The translations under genes and the position numbers were made by a program. Source: Notamacropus eugenii (taxonomy: Eukaryota; Chordata; Mammalia; Diprotodontia; Macropodidae). From it: a DNA stretch of 64,000 nucleotides. Position 1 is the stretch's first letter; each line of letters begins with the position of its first letter. The DNA is taken from NCBI RefSeq assembly GCF_028372415.1, contig NC_092874.1:114658744-114722743 (forward strand), given 5' to 3'. The notes below the pieces were generated by a model. It saw only the letters and a list, made by a program, of their open reading frames with translations, searched no databases and had not been told where the DNA came from. Shown here piece after piece: positions 53,740-64,000 of this stretch.

Positions 53740-54840
53740 AAAGAAAAAAAGGGACTTACACTCTAATGGATCATCTAATTTCCTCTTATCAAGCGTGGTC
53801 AGGAATCTATAACCAGTAAGAGTGGGACCTATAGGCAGACCTAGGAGAAACTATTCCTTATCAGGATCCCTTCGTCAGATGCTACTTCCCAGTCTCTCCG
53901 AGATTTTCGATCCCAGGTAAAGAAAGAATGCCTGGTGCCACACCCCTGTTGATCACATGGTTGAGGAGACCTGAAAAGTGATTCATTTTCACAGAATAGT
54001 TGAAGACGCCTCTAGCTTTGTCAAAGGACACGTCAGTTGGTCAGGTGCTATTCAGGTGGTCAGGGTTTGGCAAAGAAAAGAAGGAAGGAGCTCAACAAGG
54101 GAGGAATGGAATGTTTGAAGCCTGGAGGGAGAAAGAAGTGTTGGATGTTTGGGTAGGAAGGATCCACAGAAATCATTTACTCTTTCTTACTGGTCACCTG
54201 CCCCCTTTAAAGAATTCTTTCTACCTGTATGGGTGAACCAAGTTAATTATGTATGTTCAGGATTCAAGATAGGCATCAACACATGGATGTAACCTAAAGA
54301 TTTTTCTGGTACTTAAGGTAGATAAGAATAAAAAAAATTCCATTTATTTGAGAATTTAAAATTCTTTATATATGTTGTTTTTCCTGTATAGCATTACCAA
54401 TATGGTATAGAGTTAGTTAGGAGGTGGGGATATTGGGGCACTTGAACTAATTTGTATGTCAAGTTCTCCCAAAATTTTCCAAAGTCGATTATAGGCCCTA
54501 AATCAAGACTGGGAACAAGAAAGCTGGAATAAGTCAAAGTGAATAGCAGTGAGGATGGAAAGTAGAATTTAAGTTGTACTAAAGCTCAGCTCTAGAGCTT
54601 TTCAGAGGATGGATCTATAGAGAGACTGGCAAATACACTAACAGAAAACGGATGAGAGTCAGGAGGCATTATCCACAGGAATTTCCTTCACCTACAATCA
54701 CCTGAGCGAGTTCCATCTTGCAAAGGACACCTGTGAGGGCTCCACTACGCTAGTATTTTCATCGGAATCTTGGGATTGATCTGACCTAGCAGCTTTCCTC
54801 TGTAACTATGGCTAGCAAATCCTAATCATCTGTTCCTCTG
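53740..54840. other. Intronic, nothing recognised
   Basis: No exon, RNA gene or named transposon seen. Confidence 0.35.
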
Positions 54841-55330
54841 ATCTTTGTCATTCAGTCCTGCTAACGGTCAACAAGCAATTAATAAGCATTTCCCATGTGC
54901 TTGCCCATTCCCTTTGTTACCTCTCCTCAAACTCTCTAAACTATTTAGAACAACCCCAAATCCCCTCAACCCATCTTCTTGTGTCTACCCCTTCCACTGT
55001 ATCCTCTGCAAAAGACAGCTCTACTGTTAAATTCTTCTTTGTACTAACAGAAAAATCTTCTTCCACTTAGTTTTCTTCTCCTGGCACTAAAGGTCCTCTC
55101 TCCAATTCTGGAGTGCCTTCATCAATGAGTCTTCTTCTCTCTCTACTACCCACCTCTTGTTCTCCACCTCCATAGCCAGAGCCACTGAGCAGCCTCATAT
55201 CATTCACAGTTGGATTCCTCTGTTCACTTCCTTGAACTCTCAAAGGCTAGGCCAGCACAGTGTAAGCTCTGCCTGTACCTGTTGTCGCTGGAGCAGCACA
55301 GCTAAGTACAAGAGAAATGCCTCATTAACC
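54840..55330 (+). repeat. Pyrimidine-rich, possibly L2-derived
   Basis: The style (CCTCTGCAAAAGACAGCTCT, CTCTCCAATTCTGGAGTGCC, TTCCTTGAACTCTCAAAGGC) suggests an old LINE fragment. The family is uncertain. Confidence 0.3.
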
Positions 55331-55344
55331 AGAAGGTTGGCCAC

Positions 55345-55475
55345 AAAGTGAAAATGCATTTATGCGTGCATGTGAATATGCATGCACAAGCACACAGCGT
55401 GCACAAACAGGTACATAGTGTGAACACAAGTATATCTGCACAATGCGCATGTGTGCATGTGAGGGCATATACACT
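55345..55475. repeat. Alternating purine-pyrimidine (TG/CA, GC) tract
   Basis: GCATTTATGCGTGCATGTG, TATGCATGCACAAGCACACA and CAATGCGCATGTGTGCATGT form a degenerate alternating tract of Z-DNA type, about 0.5 kb from the putative TMEM140 first exon. Confidence 0.5.
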
Positions 55476-55893
55476 TTAATCATTTCAGTTGTTTTCCCCC
55501 TCTTCCAGTGAATTCTATTTAATGAAAGAGTGAGAAAAATTGCTGGATACACTGAACTTACATTTAATACAGATCTGATCTGCATACTAGTTACAAGAAA
55601 TGAAATGACACTCAAATGAACTTCTTTCTATAAAAGGAAAAGCCTATTCAGAATCCTGCATTCTTAGCCACATTAGTGTCAGAACTTGTGGATTTCTTCT
55701 GAAGCTGGCTTCATCAATACTAAACACAAACCCGTGCCAACTCAGATTCCTGGCTCCTAATGCATTTCTTTGGGTTAGTAGCGGGCAGTCTTTTCTCCTC
55801 TACCTCTGATCTCTACTTAAACTGCTGCAATGTAGTAATTCCTTTTCATCATGTCTATCAGAGTCAACGTAAAATACTGAAGCTGTTACTTAC

Positions 55894-56250
55894 CGAGAAG
55901 ATATTTATTAAATCCACATAATTGACTACCAGTGTTTTTGCATCATACTCTAACTATGAGGCGAGAAATCAAAAAGAAGTGATTATGGGGAGGACCGGTC
56001 TGGAGGGAGGGTAGTGTAGGGGAATGTGAAGGAAAAGAGGGAAATAGAGGAAATCAGAAAGAATGTTCACAGATATGTCCAACTGCCAGTGGGCTGAATT
56101 TACTGCCTCACTGCCACCCCAGCCACCATCGCGGCTTGCTGGATGATCCTACAAGAAGTAAGTTTACCTTTGGAAGAGGAGACGGACAGACCGCTGAGGA
56201 TCTGACGGGCGGTACTTAAATCACAGGATTCCCGGTGCCAAACCAGCGAG
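55894..56250 (-). other. TMEM140: Putative non-coding first exon of TMEM140
   Basis: A strong minus-strand donor, CTCG|GTAAGT, sits at 55894/55893. Upstream of it on the minus strand is a locally CpG-richer stretch, roughly 56100-56300, and interferon-response motifs at 56.4-56.5 kb. The human gene also has a distant non-coding first exon. The transcription start is not defined, so the outer boundary is a guess. This is inference from splice signals and promoter motifs, without transcript evidence. Confidence 0.35.
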
Positions 56251-56425
56251 AAAATCCAGGCGCTATCCACTAAAGGGCTTGTTTAGCACCTACTCCTTTC
56301 TTGCACACTTGAGCTCCTCGTTTAAGTCAGCCACTTTAAACTTTCCTTGTCTTTGCTTCGGGATGTGGATAAATAACCCTACGCACTTTAATATGTTCCT
56401 CGTGACGTCTGGGGTAAACAGCTGA

Positions 56426-56440
56426 TTTCACTTTCATTTC
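56426..56440 (-). promoter_or_regulatory. ISRE-type interferon response element
   Basis: The minus strand reads GAAATGAAAGTGAAA, an exact fit to the GAAANNGAAA core with a further GAAA repeat, as bound by ISGF3/IRFs. It lies a few hundred bases upstream of the putative TMEM140 first exon. TMEM140 is a known interferon-stimulated gene in human, which supports the assignment. Confidence 0.6.
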
Positions 56441-56474
56441 TTCTAAGTGTGTTATTTGCCTCGTATCTGGGAAC

Positions 56475-56483
56475 TTCTCGGAA
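56475..56483. promoter_or_regulatory. GAS-type STAT site
   Basis: TTCTCGGAA fits the palindromic TTCNNNGAA gamma-activated site. It lies 35 bases from the ISRE. It is short enough to occur by chance, but the clustering is suggestive. Confidence 0.4.
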
Positions 56484-57779
56484 CAAACTTGGTAAACAAC
56501 TTCTTGCACGTTGTCTGAAAGGACTCAGGGGGTTTCTGCGTTAACTTGTGGTTTGGAAGTCAGGGCAAAATGCCTGTGATTGTGTCCGACCCAGGTCCGT
56601 TGTACTCAGCTGTTTGAGCATTAGATGTTACCCAACAAAATAAGACCAACAGCCAGGTCTTGGTGGGCAGGGGAGAGCCACTCATAGCGCAGAGACAAAG
56701 AATTACTTTTCTTTACGATGGGACATCAGGGTTGATCAGGGCTCCGCTTGTGAGTGGGAAATTAGTTGGTAATGCTGCTGCTGCTTCTTTTATGCCTTTT
56801 TTCCCCCTAGGGAATAAGGGGATCTTTGATTTGCTATATAAAAGTAAATACCGGGCCCTCTCCTTGTGGGCGATTAAGCCATTGACTTACTGCAGTGACT
56901 AGAAAGAGCCCTTGCAACGTCAGTGGCAAAATCTGATTTTAACTAGAGCTAAGGTAGTTAGCTATGAATACATCCTAGTGAAGCAGAACACAAGAAAAGA
57001 GGAGTTAAGTATTTCTTTTTCAATTGTTGGCCCTTGTTGAGAGGCAGGCAGGGTGGTATGAATTGAGGGATAGCAGAACTTAGGGCTAGGATAGAAAAGG
57101 CATGAAGGTGTGGAGAAGAAGAACTGAGATGGAATCCTAGTTTCAGTAGCTGTTAGCTTTGTGACCCTGTGATGCTGTGGCCTTGTACCCTCTGCCTCAG
57201 TTATTTCATCTCTAAAAAGAGGGAAGGATACTTGCATCGCTTCCCACATTTGGTTATTGTGAGGAGAGTTCTTTTTAAACCTTCATGTACTATATAAAAT
57301 GGAAACTCTTACTAGTAGTATTGTCCACTTGTTCCTGTGGACAGTGTTCTGATCGCTTCAAGCCTAGAACAGGAAATGACAAGATGATATCTACGCGCTG
57401 CCCAGACTATGCTGAGCTGTGAGGTGGGCCAGTCCATCAGGACTACCTTGGAAAGGCACTGCAGACAAACTGGGAGTTTGGACCAGAACGGAGTAGGAGA
57501 AGAAGCAGCTCAATGACGTTTGGGAAGGTGGAAAGTGCTTTCAGTGATCTCATCATAAAAAGCATCTTTCTTAACACGGATTTTCTGGGAGGCAACATGG
57601 AGTAGTGGATAGAGAGCCACAGTAGCAGATGACAGTTACTGACCATGTGTCTCTGGGAAAGCCACTACTCAGTGGTCTAAGTGACCCTCTAGGATCATAC
57701 ATTGCAGAGCAGGGGCTGATCTGCATTGGTAGAGTGAGTTTCCTCATTGGGAGTTACCCTATGCTAGTAAAATCACAGG

Positions 57780-58640
57780 TCCAGACTTCTGGCTAAGAGG
57801 GCAACATGTTAGAACCCAAAGGAATCCAGATCCCTTGCCAGACATATCTATAAAGTTCATATCTATAAAGGAACAGTGACCAAGACAGCCAAAAAAAAAT
57901 GGGTGTGAGTTACACTAACCAGTGCAGGACCACATAAGAAGACTGAAGGAAACCCATGGAAGCTCTAAACAGAGATCAGCCAGGGTCATGGGAAGCCAAG
58001 TAGCCCAAACCCACTGTAGGAGATAGGGCCAGACACGTGCCCAAATAGCCCAAGCCTGACCCAGCACTCAGGCAGTCTAAGGCCAACTCAGAACCCAGGC
58101 AGCCCACACCTGAACAGGTTTCCAAATTGGACTCTTTGGAAATTAGAGTGAGTCAAACCGAAAGTAATGAATCCACAAAACAAGAAATATTAAAACAAAA
58201 TCAAAAGCTTTAAAAAGAAAAAAAAAAACAACCAAATGTAAGATATTTCCTATCAAACAGAACAAGATACAAGATACTTCCTATCAAAAACAAAAAGTGG
58301 CCAGAGTTATCTAAGAGTAACTGAGTTACCTAAGAATCTTGACTAATAAAAATCTGGATTCCATTTTTCAAGAAATAGCAAAGGAAAACTTCACAGATTT
58401 ATTAGAACTTGAGGGCAAAGTAAAAATAAAAAGAATCCATTGAATTAATTCCTGAAAGAAATCCCAAAATGAAAATTCCTAAGAATATCATTGCCAAAAT
58501 TCAGTTTCCAGATAAAGTAAAAAATGCTACAAGCTGTCAGAAAGGATTAGAAAGCAAAGTCCAACAATATGCTCTTTCCAGTAAACTCATCTGAAACATA
58601 GGATTCACACAGCGTTAAAATAAGAGACTAGAGCAAAATC
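57780..58640 (+). mobile_element. HAL1-like / L1 ORF1-containing element, sense
   Basis: A region with GCAAAGGAAAACTTCACAGA, TTATTAGAACTTGAGGGCAA, AATCCCAAAATGAAAATTCC and CTACAAGCTGTCAGAAAGGA matches the ORF1 C-terminal-type wording of HAL1-like elements. Broken. The antisense relative at 15480-16710 covers the next part of the element. Confidence 0.5.
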
Positions 58641-58852
58641 TATTGTCCTTCAGGTGAACTTAAAAAAAAAAACCCTACAGGGATAACAATAATTGCCCCA
58701 GATAATGTGCTAGTAAAAATAGAAACAAAGGAGATAAAAAATAAAAATGATTATTTTTCCCTTAATTTTAACATTTTCTTTTTCCCCCAACTGCATGTTT
58801 TATGGATGCTGAAACTGTGAAACACCCAGCTAGCAACTATCTACCCTGGAGG

Positions 58853-59160
58853 GGAGGCTAGGTGGTTTAGTGGATAGAGTAGCAGTGCAGGAGCCAGGAG
58901 AACCAGAGTTCAAATCTCACCTCAGACACTTGACACTCACTAGCTGTGTGACCTTGGGCAAGTCACAACCCCAATTGCCTCATTTTGGGTCATCTCCAGT
59001 CATCCTGATGAACATCTGGTCACTGGATTCAGATGGCTCTGGAGGAGAAGTGATACTGGTGACCTGCACAGCCCTCCTTCACTCAAAACAAAGTCAAGTG
59101 CAAGTCATGTCATCATTTTTCTAATGTCATGGTCTTCTTTGGCAACGAAGGACGAACACA
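58853..59160 (+). mobile_element. Full-length marsupial SINE (head, core, long tail)
   Basis: GGGAGGCTAGGTGGTTTAGT head, TGTGTGACCTTGGGCAAGTC core, then the tail CATCTCCAGTCATCCTGATG to GGCAACGAAGGACGAACACA. It links the head-type and tail-type fragments seen elsewhere into one family. Confidence 0.88.
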
Positions 59161-59309
59161 CGCTCTTCATCTAGCCTGGAGAAAAGCAGAGTAAATATTG
59201 AGTTAAGTGGAAATAACCTGACAGTTAAGGCTATCCCAGTGTGAACCAACCCATCTCCAGAGACTAAAGATCATTAAACAAAACTTCGTTTTCCCATGTG
59301 TCAGCTACA

Positions 59310-59600
59310 TTTAGGCCAAGTCCATCCAGATTATGGCTTCTTTCTACAGTATCACTGACAAATGGTAATCCAGCCTTCACACAACTACATCCAGTGATGG
59401 GGAACTCACTACCTTATGAGGCAGCCCATTACACTTTCAGATCCTTCATAATTAGAAAGTTCATTATGTTAAATTAGAAACCGCTTCTTTTTGCAATTTA
59501 CCCTAATTATTCTGAGATCCCAGGCCTGTAGTCGCAAGTAAAACAAGTCTAATCTATTTTACACATAAAAGTCCTCCAGATATTTGAAGACTGGGAAGTG
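59310..59600 (-). mobile_element. L3/CR1 3' end, antisense
   Basis: GATGGGGAACTCACTACCTT, GAGGCAGCCCATTACACTTT, TTCATAATTAGAAAGTTC, and AAACAAGTCTAATCTATTTT. Confidence 0.72.
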
Positions 59601-59820
59601 ACTTGCCCAGGGTCAAACATCTTTTGGATGGAAGAACTGTTATGTGATTCCAGGTCATTAGATCATAGGTTTTGCACTAGATTTAAGACTCAGAGAGGTT
59701 TAGAGATCTACCCAAGGTCACATAAGTGGTAAGCAGAAGAGGAAGGGTTTGAATCCAGGTCCTCTGATTCAAGAGTTTGTGCTTTATCAGCTCCACCACC
59801 ATGCCTCCCATACACACGTT
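59600..59820 (-). repeat. MIR-type SINE, antisense
   Basis: CTACCCAAGGTCACATAAGT, TTTGAATCCAGGTCCTCTGA, CACCACCATGCCTCCC. Confidence 0.7.
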
Positions 59821-60469
59821 TGGATGATTTACTATTCCCCGCATCCTACCTCACTCCTTGGGGTATACTCCAGCTTATCAATGTCTTTCCTCAATTGAAT
59901 GTCTTTACCTCTCACTGGAACTGAGCACTCTTCTTCAGAATCAGGTGGTCCCTTTCCCAGGAGACCAGGCCCTGGAGCAGAATATGTTCAAGGCAAAAAG
60001 CCCTGATGCCCTCTCTCAAGTCTCCCTTGATACATTCTTGGACTCCTGCCCTGGGTGGGGGCATGTGATGAGAGACAGGCAGGTCTCTACTGCTCTGGGC
60101 TTCAGAAATTTCTTGTTTTGACTAAGCCTCCTTTACTGGAGCATCCATGTTTCTCAGGGGCTCTTTTCTTATTTCATAGGTTGGGCAATCAGGAGGTAGA
60201 GCAGAGTTGAGTCTTTCATCTGGCCAGGATCGCATTGCACATCCCCTTATGGAGTGAGGGGAAGGAGTCATTAAGGGAACAAATATCCCTGGAACCTAGG
60301 ATTTAGGAAAAACTCCTCCATCCAGACAGGACCAACCTTTGTGATCACAACAGCTACTCCTTTCTTTAGGACCTTGCGATTTTCAAAGTGTTTTCTTCTT
60401 AAGAACTTTGTGAAGGAGGTTGTATAAAGGAAGAAATGGAGACCCAGGAAATGTGGCTTGTTTAGGGTC

Positions 60470-60666
60470 CTATAACTAAAAAGGACCAGAGCTAGGAATG
60501 GGGAGCTGGGCACCAGGTTGCTTAAAGAGGGACAATCCAAACCAAGTCAGAAACAGAGTAGGTCCAAACTCCCATGCCTGTCAAGAGTGGGATCATACCC
60601 ATGAGTGAGTGCTGTACTTACAGCCTGAGCAAGATAGTGAGACCTAGTATTCCCCCTCTCCTCTGC
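60470..60666 (+). pseudogene. 7SL (SRP) RNA pseudogene, second copy, 5'-truncated
   Basis: Visible 7SL blocks in order: GGGCACCAGGTTGCTTAAAG (7SL GACCACCAGGTTGCCTAAGG), CAAGTCAGAAACAGAGTAGG (CAGGTCGGAAACGGAGCAGG), TCCAAACTCCCATGC, AGAGTGGGATCATACCCATG (AGTAGTGGGATCGCGCCTGTG), GCCTGAGCAAGATAGTGAGA (GCCTGGGCAACATAGCGAGA). It ends at the 7SL 3' end and is followed by a C/A-rich tract. This copy keeps the 3' region better than the one at 9.5 kb. The 5' boundary is approximate. Confidence 0.82.
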
Positions 60667-60897
60667 TTCCCCCCCCCCAAAAAAGAGGGAAAAAGTAATT
60701 TAAGTTTTCCTGGAAATGGGAATGGATTTACACTGGGACATCCATATACTTTCACCCAGTCCTCTTTCTGACTAGTAGCATATTTGCAAGATGTCTTTTT
60801 GGGACTCAAGTCCAGGGCTCCTAGAATGCTAGACAGCCCATGGAATAATCTATTGAACCAGGTTATATCACAGAAACATAGATTTAGAGCTGGAAAA

Positions 60898-60941
60898 AGT
60901 GATTATACATAATCATAGCCAAATGATTATGTATAATCACT
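60898..60941. repeat. Perfect 19-bp inverted repeat with 6-nt loop
   Basis: AGTGATTATACATAATCAT at 60898-60916 and its exact complement at 60923-60941, loop AGCCAA. Directly before the SINE at 60948. AT-rich stem. Confidence 0.95.
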
Positions 60942-60947
60942 CCATAG

Positions 60948-61190
60948 AGAGGTGGCCAGGTAGCTCAGTGGATAAAGCGCTGGACCTGGAGTCAGGAAGA
61001 CCTGATTTCAAATGTGGCTTTAGACAATTACTAGTTGTGTGACCCTGGACAGGTTACTTAACCTCTGTTTACCTTAATCCACTGGAGAAGGAAATAGCAA
61101 ACCACTCCAGGATCTTTGCCAAGAAAACCCATGTGAGGTCATGAAAAATCAGATATGACTAAACGTCTAAATGATAACAGATCATAAGGC
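60948..61190 (+). mobile_element. Marsupial tRNA-headed SINE
   Basis: GGTGGCCAGGTAGCTCAGTG head, TTGTGTGACCCTGGACAGGT body, CAAACCACTCCAGGATCTTT tail. Confidence 0.85.
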
Positions 61191-61544
61191 CAGTATGAGT
61201 CAGAGCAGGACTTGAACCTAGACCTTCTTGCCTCCTAGGTGGGCCGTCTTTTCCATTATGCTTCCTTAATCAGACAGAAGCCAATATCTGCATGTTTTTT
61301 ACAACCATGTCAGTTGTAGGTGAGCCAGACTCAAAGGTCCACTCAGCTTCATACAATGTACATTGATGCTTTATGGCTATATTTTATGCATTTACCTGTC
61401 AAAATATCTTTTATGGAGAGAGGAGACGTGTGGCATATGTCATATATTATCCATCTCTTCTCATACAAACCTGTTATAACAGTGATAGATATGATGGCAA
61501 TAAGCATTGAAAGCTGAATGATGGTATTATAAAAGGGTTATTTT

Positions 61545-62258
61545 TGTTAAAGAGGACCCTCTTTTCAGGTGATCTAAATTTTAGCAGAGGGCTGATGCAG
61601 AGTACTGGTTAGCAGATTGACTTAAAACACATTCTGGTGTTTTCTTTCCTAAATTATCTGAAACATTTTCCTTCAATACAAAATGGGGATAAAATACCTT
61701 TTATCTTATTTTTGTCAAAACTCCACTCCTGAAAAGATCAGTCAGTCTCTGAAGGGTATGAGTAACTAATGTGATCATTCCTAGCAACCAAGACATCTGT
61801 TCCTTAACTAATTTGGGCTAGGTCCCACCCATATAAGACCCTGACTTTTGTACCTTGTAAACAGAAGTCAAACTGAATTGCTTGATGCTACCTAACTAAA
61901 GAGATCCTGATGGGGCACCCAAATTGCTAGAGGGGGCTCAAACCTCATGAGTAGGCCATATTTTCAGCAAATCTTCCCCTCTCAAAAGAGGAAGTAATTG
62001 GTGGGGGGGCTGAAGACTCTTAGTCCACCGACTCATTAAGTATCTAGCAATTAAGATTGCCTTTTCTTGCCTGGGGAGGTTCCAATAATATGCAGTTAGG
62101 AAGACAGATGGGCATTTAAGGTGCTGAAAGACCTTGCCTTTCTGTCTTTGGTTATCGAGATACTAATGATCATCAGTTTATTGATTATTAGCTGGCCTAA
62201 TTTATAAATTGATCTTTCATACCCCAGACTTTGTCTCTTGGAATTTTATTTGTAACAG
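61545..62258 (+). mobile_element. Possible solo LTR of an endogenous retrovirus
   Basis: The stretch has the look of an LTR: GCTAGAGGGGGCTCAAACC, an AATTTATAAATTGATC promoter-like site at about 62199, and a U5-like CCAGACTTTGTCTCTTGGAA ending in ACA. I found no second copy or internal region, and the left boundary is uncertain. Fossil; low confidence. Confidence 0.25.
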
Positions 62259-62318
62259 GAAGGATGACAGGAAAGAAGGAAGGAAGGTAGAAGAAAAGAA
62301 GGAAAGAAACAAAGAAAG
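62258..62318. repeat. (GGAA)n / (GAAA)n purine tract
   Basis: Runs of GAAGGAAGGAAGG and AAAGAAAGAAA on the plus strand. Confidence 0.85.
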
Positions 62319-62319
62319 A

Positions 62320-62465
62320 AATAATTATTTATTGTGTCTATTGTGTGCCAGGTACTATGCTAAGTACTTTACACATACTATCTCATTAGATCCCCACAAC
62401 CCAGGGAGGAGAGGTGCTTGTATTATCCTCTATTTTGCAGTTGAGAAAAGTGAGACAAACATTAG
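62320..62465 (-). repeat. MIR-type SINE, antisense
   Basis: ATTGTGTGCCAGGTACTATG, ACTATCTCATTAGATCCCCA, TTTTGCAGTTGAGAAAAGTG. Confidence 0.65.
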
Positions 62466-62814
62466 TTTGGTTATTTGTAAAATGCTTTTTGCTTTGTACA
62501 AATGATTATCATCTTAATATTATGATAAAACAGTGCATGCTTGCTCAAAAACAGGACCATGAAATTCCCTTTTAGGGTCAATTTTTTCAACTGTCTGACT
62601 CTAGTACTTTGATTTGTTGGGTACAGTCCAATTATAGTTCAGAGATCATAACTAGAAACATGCATGAACTTACTAGACATCCTTCTTTAGGTTACCTCCC
62701 ATTCCACATCACCACATTTACAGAAAAATTTCATGGATTAAATAACAAAGAGGGCAACGTGGTGCCATATTCTCTTTGTAGTCTGCTTTGTTAAGACTGC
62801 ATCTTATATGTTCA

Positions 62815-63205
62815 CTGTAGTGCTTGAAGACCAATGGAGAAGAAAAGACTTAAGCAGGGGAGGAGGGGAAAGGGGAGAGAAGGTTACAATATTGTTTCTA
62901 AGTATTAGAAGGGCTGTCACATAGAAGAGGGATTACATTTGTTCCTCTTAGCTCTGCTGGCACAATGAGTAATGGGTGGAAGTTAAAGGGGGTATATTTA
63001 GGTCTGGTGTAAAAACACAGGATTCCTGACACTTAGAACTATCCCAAAGTGAAATGGACTACTTTTCCCTTTAAGGGAAATCTTCAAGCAGAGTCTGAAC
63101 AGCCATTTGCTACGGACATTATAGAATCAATTCTTGGTCAGTATGAGTTCAGTTAGACAGACTCTAAGGTTCTTTTTAACTCTCAGATTCTGTGTGATAT
63201 CACAA
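62815..63205 (+). mobile_element. L3/CR1 3' end, sense
   Basis: GAAGGGCTGTCACATAGAAG, TGAGTAATGGGTGGAAGTTA, AACTATCCCAAAGTGAAATG, GAAATCTTCAAGCAGAGTCT, CTCTCAGATTCTGTGTGAT, in L3 order. Confidence 0.8.
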
Positions 63206-63302
63206 TCTGGACAATGGGATTAATATTCCACCTTTGGAGAGAAGGGAAGGGAAAGCTGACCAAATGGAAGGAGGAATATTTTGCTTTCGGTTCCCAAGGC
63301 CT

Positions 63303-63540
63303 GTCTTTTGTTGTTTAGTCACTTCAGTCGTGTCCAAGTCTTTGTGACCCTTCTTGGCAGAGATACTACTACTTTTCCAGCTCATTTTACAGATGAGGAA
63401 ATGGAGGCAAATAAGGTTAAGTGACTTGCCTAGGGTCACACAGTTAGTAAGTGTCAGAAACCAGATTTGAACTCAGGAAGATGAGTCTTTCTGATCCCAG
63501 GCCCAGCACTCTATCCACTGTGTCACCTAGCTCTCTGCCC
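63303..63540 (-). mobile_element. Marsupial tRNA-headed SINE, antisense
   Basis: GTTGTTTAGTCACTTCAGTC tail, TTACAGATGAGGAAATGGAG core, CACTCTATCCACTGTGTCAC head. Confidence 0.88.
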
Positions 63541-64000
63541 TAATCAGTGAATTAGAAGTCCAGGAGGTTTAAAAAGGGTACTAGAGCCTGTCTGAGTAGA
63601 AAGAGATCAGAAGGGGATCATGGCAATTTATACCCTACGGTCCTGTGTTCAGGTAGCCCCCAGAGAGAGGAGTAGGTCCTAGATGCCAGTCTAGGATCAG
63701 AGTAGAAAAACCATATTTATGCATAAAGGCAAAACTAGCTTTTACGAACAGCTGGCAGAATTGCTTCGTTGTTAGGAGGACATAGAGGTCAACAATGGGA
63801 GAAAGCTTCCTGGGGACTAGTTATTTTAGTTATATTATTATTATTACCCCAGAGGATGAAGAAAGCACCTGACAAATTAGGGTAGGGACCCTGAAGCTCA
63901 GGAGAAAGATATTTTGCAAATTAGGTGGAGGGGAGGTGCCTTTTGTGTTTAGGAAAGCTAAGGGTAAGCACAGAGCTTTCCTTCTCTTCTCCCCCAGGGC

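Noticed and set aside
56500-64000. AGBL3 3' exons, expected beyond TMEM140 on the minus strand
   Set aside because: I found no exon I could assign. They may lie further out, or be too poorly conserved to see by eye.

Overview
The window is vertebrate nuclear DNA, and everything points to a marsupial. It carries many copies of the marsupial tRNA-headed SINE with its CTAGGTGGCACAGTGGATAGAG-type head and MIR/CORE-like body, marsupial-style L1 3' ends, HAL1-like (ORF1-only L1) pieces, L2, L3/CR1, MIR, Tigger and hAT MITEs. I cannot tell from the sequence whether it is an American or an Australian species.

Three host genes are recognisable, all from the block that lies at human 7q33, here in inverted order. 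(1) WDR91, plus strand, 5074-23256: the last nine coding exons, 450 codons, with every splice site conforming to GT-AG and all phases joining. The N-terminal exons lie upstream of the window. (2) CYREN (C7orf49/MRI), plus strand: a CpG-island promoter at about 29.0-30.0 kb and three coding exons at 31247-36216 that give a 151-residue protein with both Ku-binding end motifs. (3) TMEM140, minus strand, 40046-39339: a single coding exon for a four-pass membrane protein that ends in a tail of about 50 residues absent from the human protein. A likely non-coding first exon and an interferon-responsive promoter lie near 55.9-56.5 kb. WDR91 and CYREN are head-to-tail, and CYREN and TMEM140 are convergent.

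Region by region: 1-5 kb is WDR91 intron filled with antisense L1, sense L2 and a duplicated 0.2-kb segment. 5-23 kb holds the WDR91 exons with introns rich in L1, L3 and HAL1. 23.3-28.9 kb is the WDR91 3' end plus a Tigger-like element, L2 and MIR. 28.9-36.3 kb is CYREN. 36.3-39.3 kb is an intergenic stretch with two related Tigger-like elements. 39.3-56.5 kb is TMEM140 with a long intron containing a damaged L1, MITEs and L3. 56.5-64 kb has no recognised coding exon. It holds HAL1-like sequence, SINEs, a 7SL RNA pseudogene, L3 and a possible LTR.

The observations most worth a second look are two independent 7SL (SRP) RNA retro-pseudogenes, the ISRE plus GAS pair upstream of the putative TMEM140 first exon, the C-terminal extension of TMEM140, a 97%-identical local duplication straddling a WDR91 exon, and two hairpin-forming palindromes. 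I found no convincing new multigene system.
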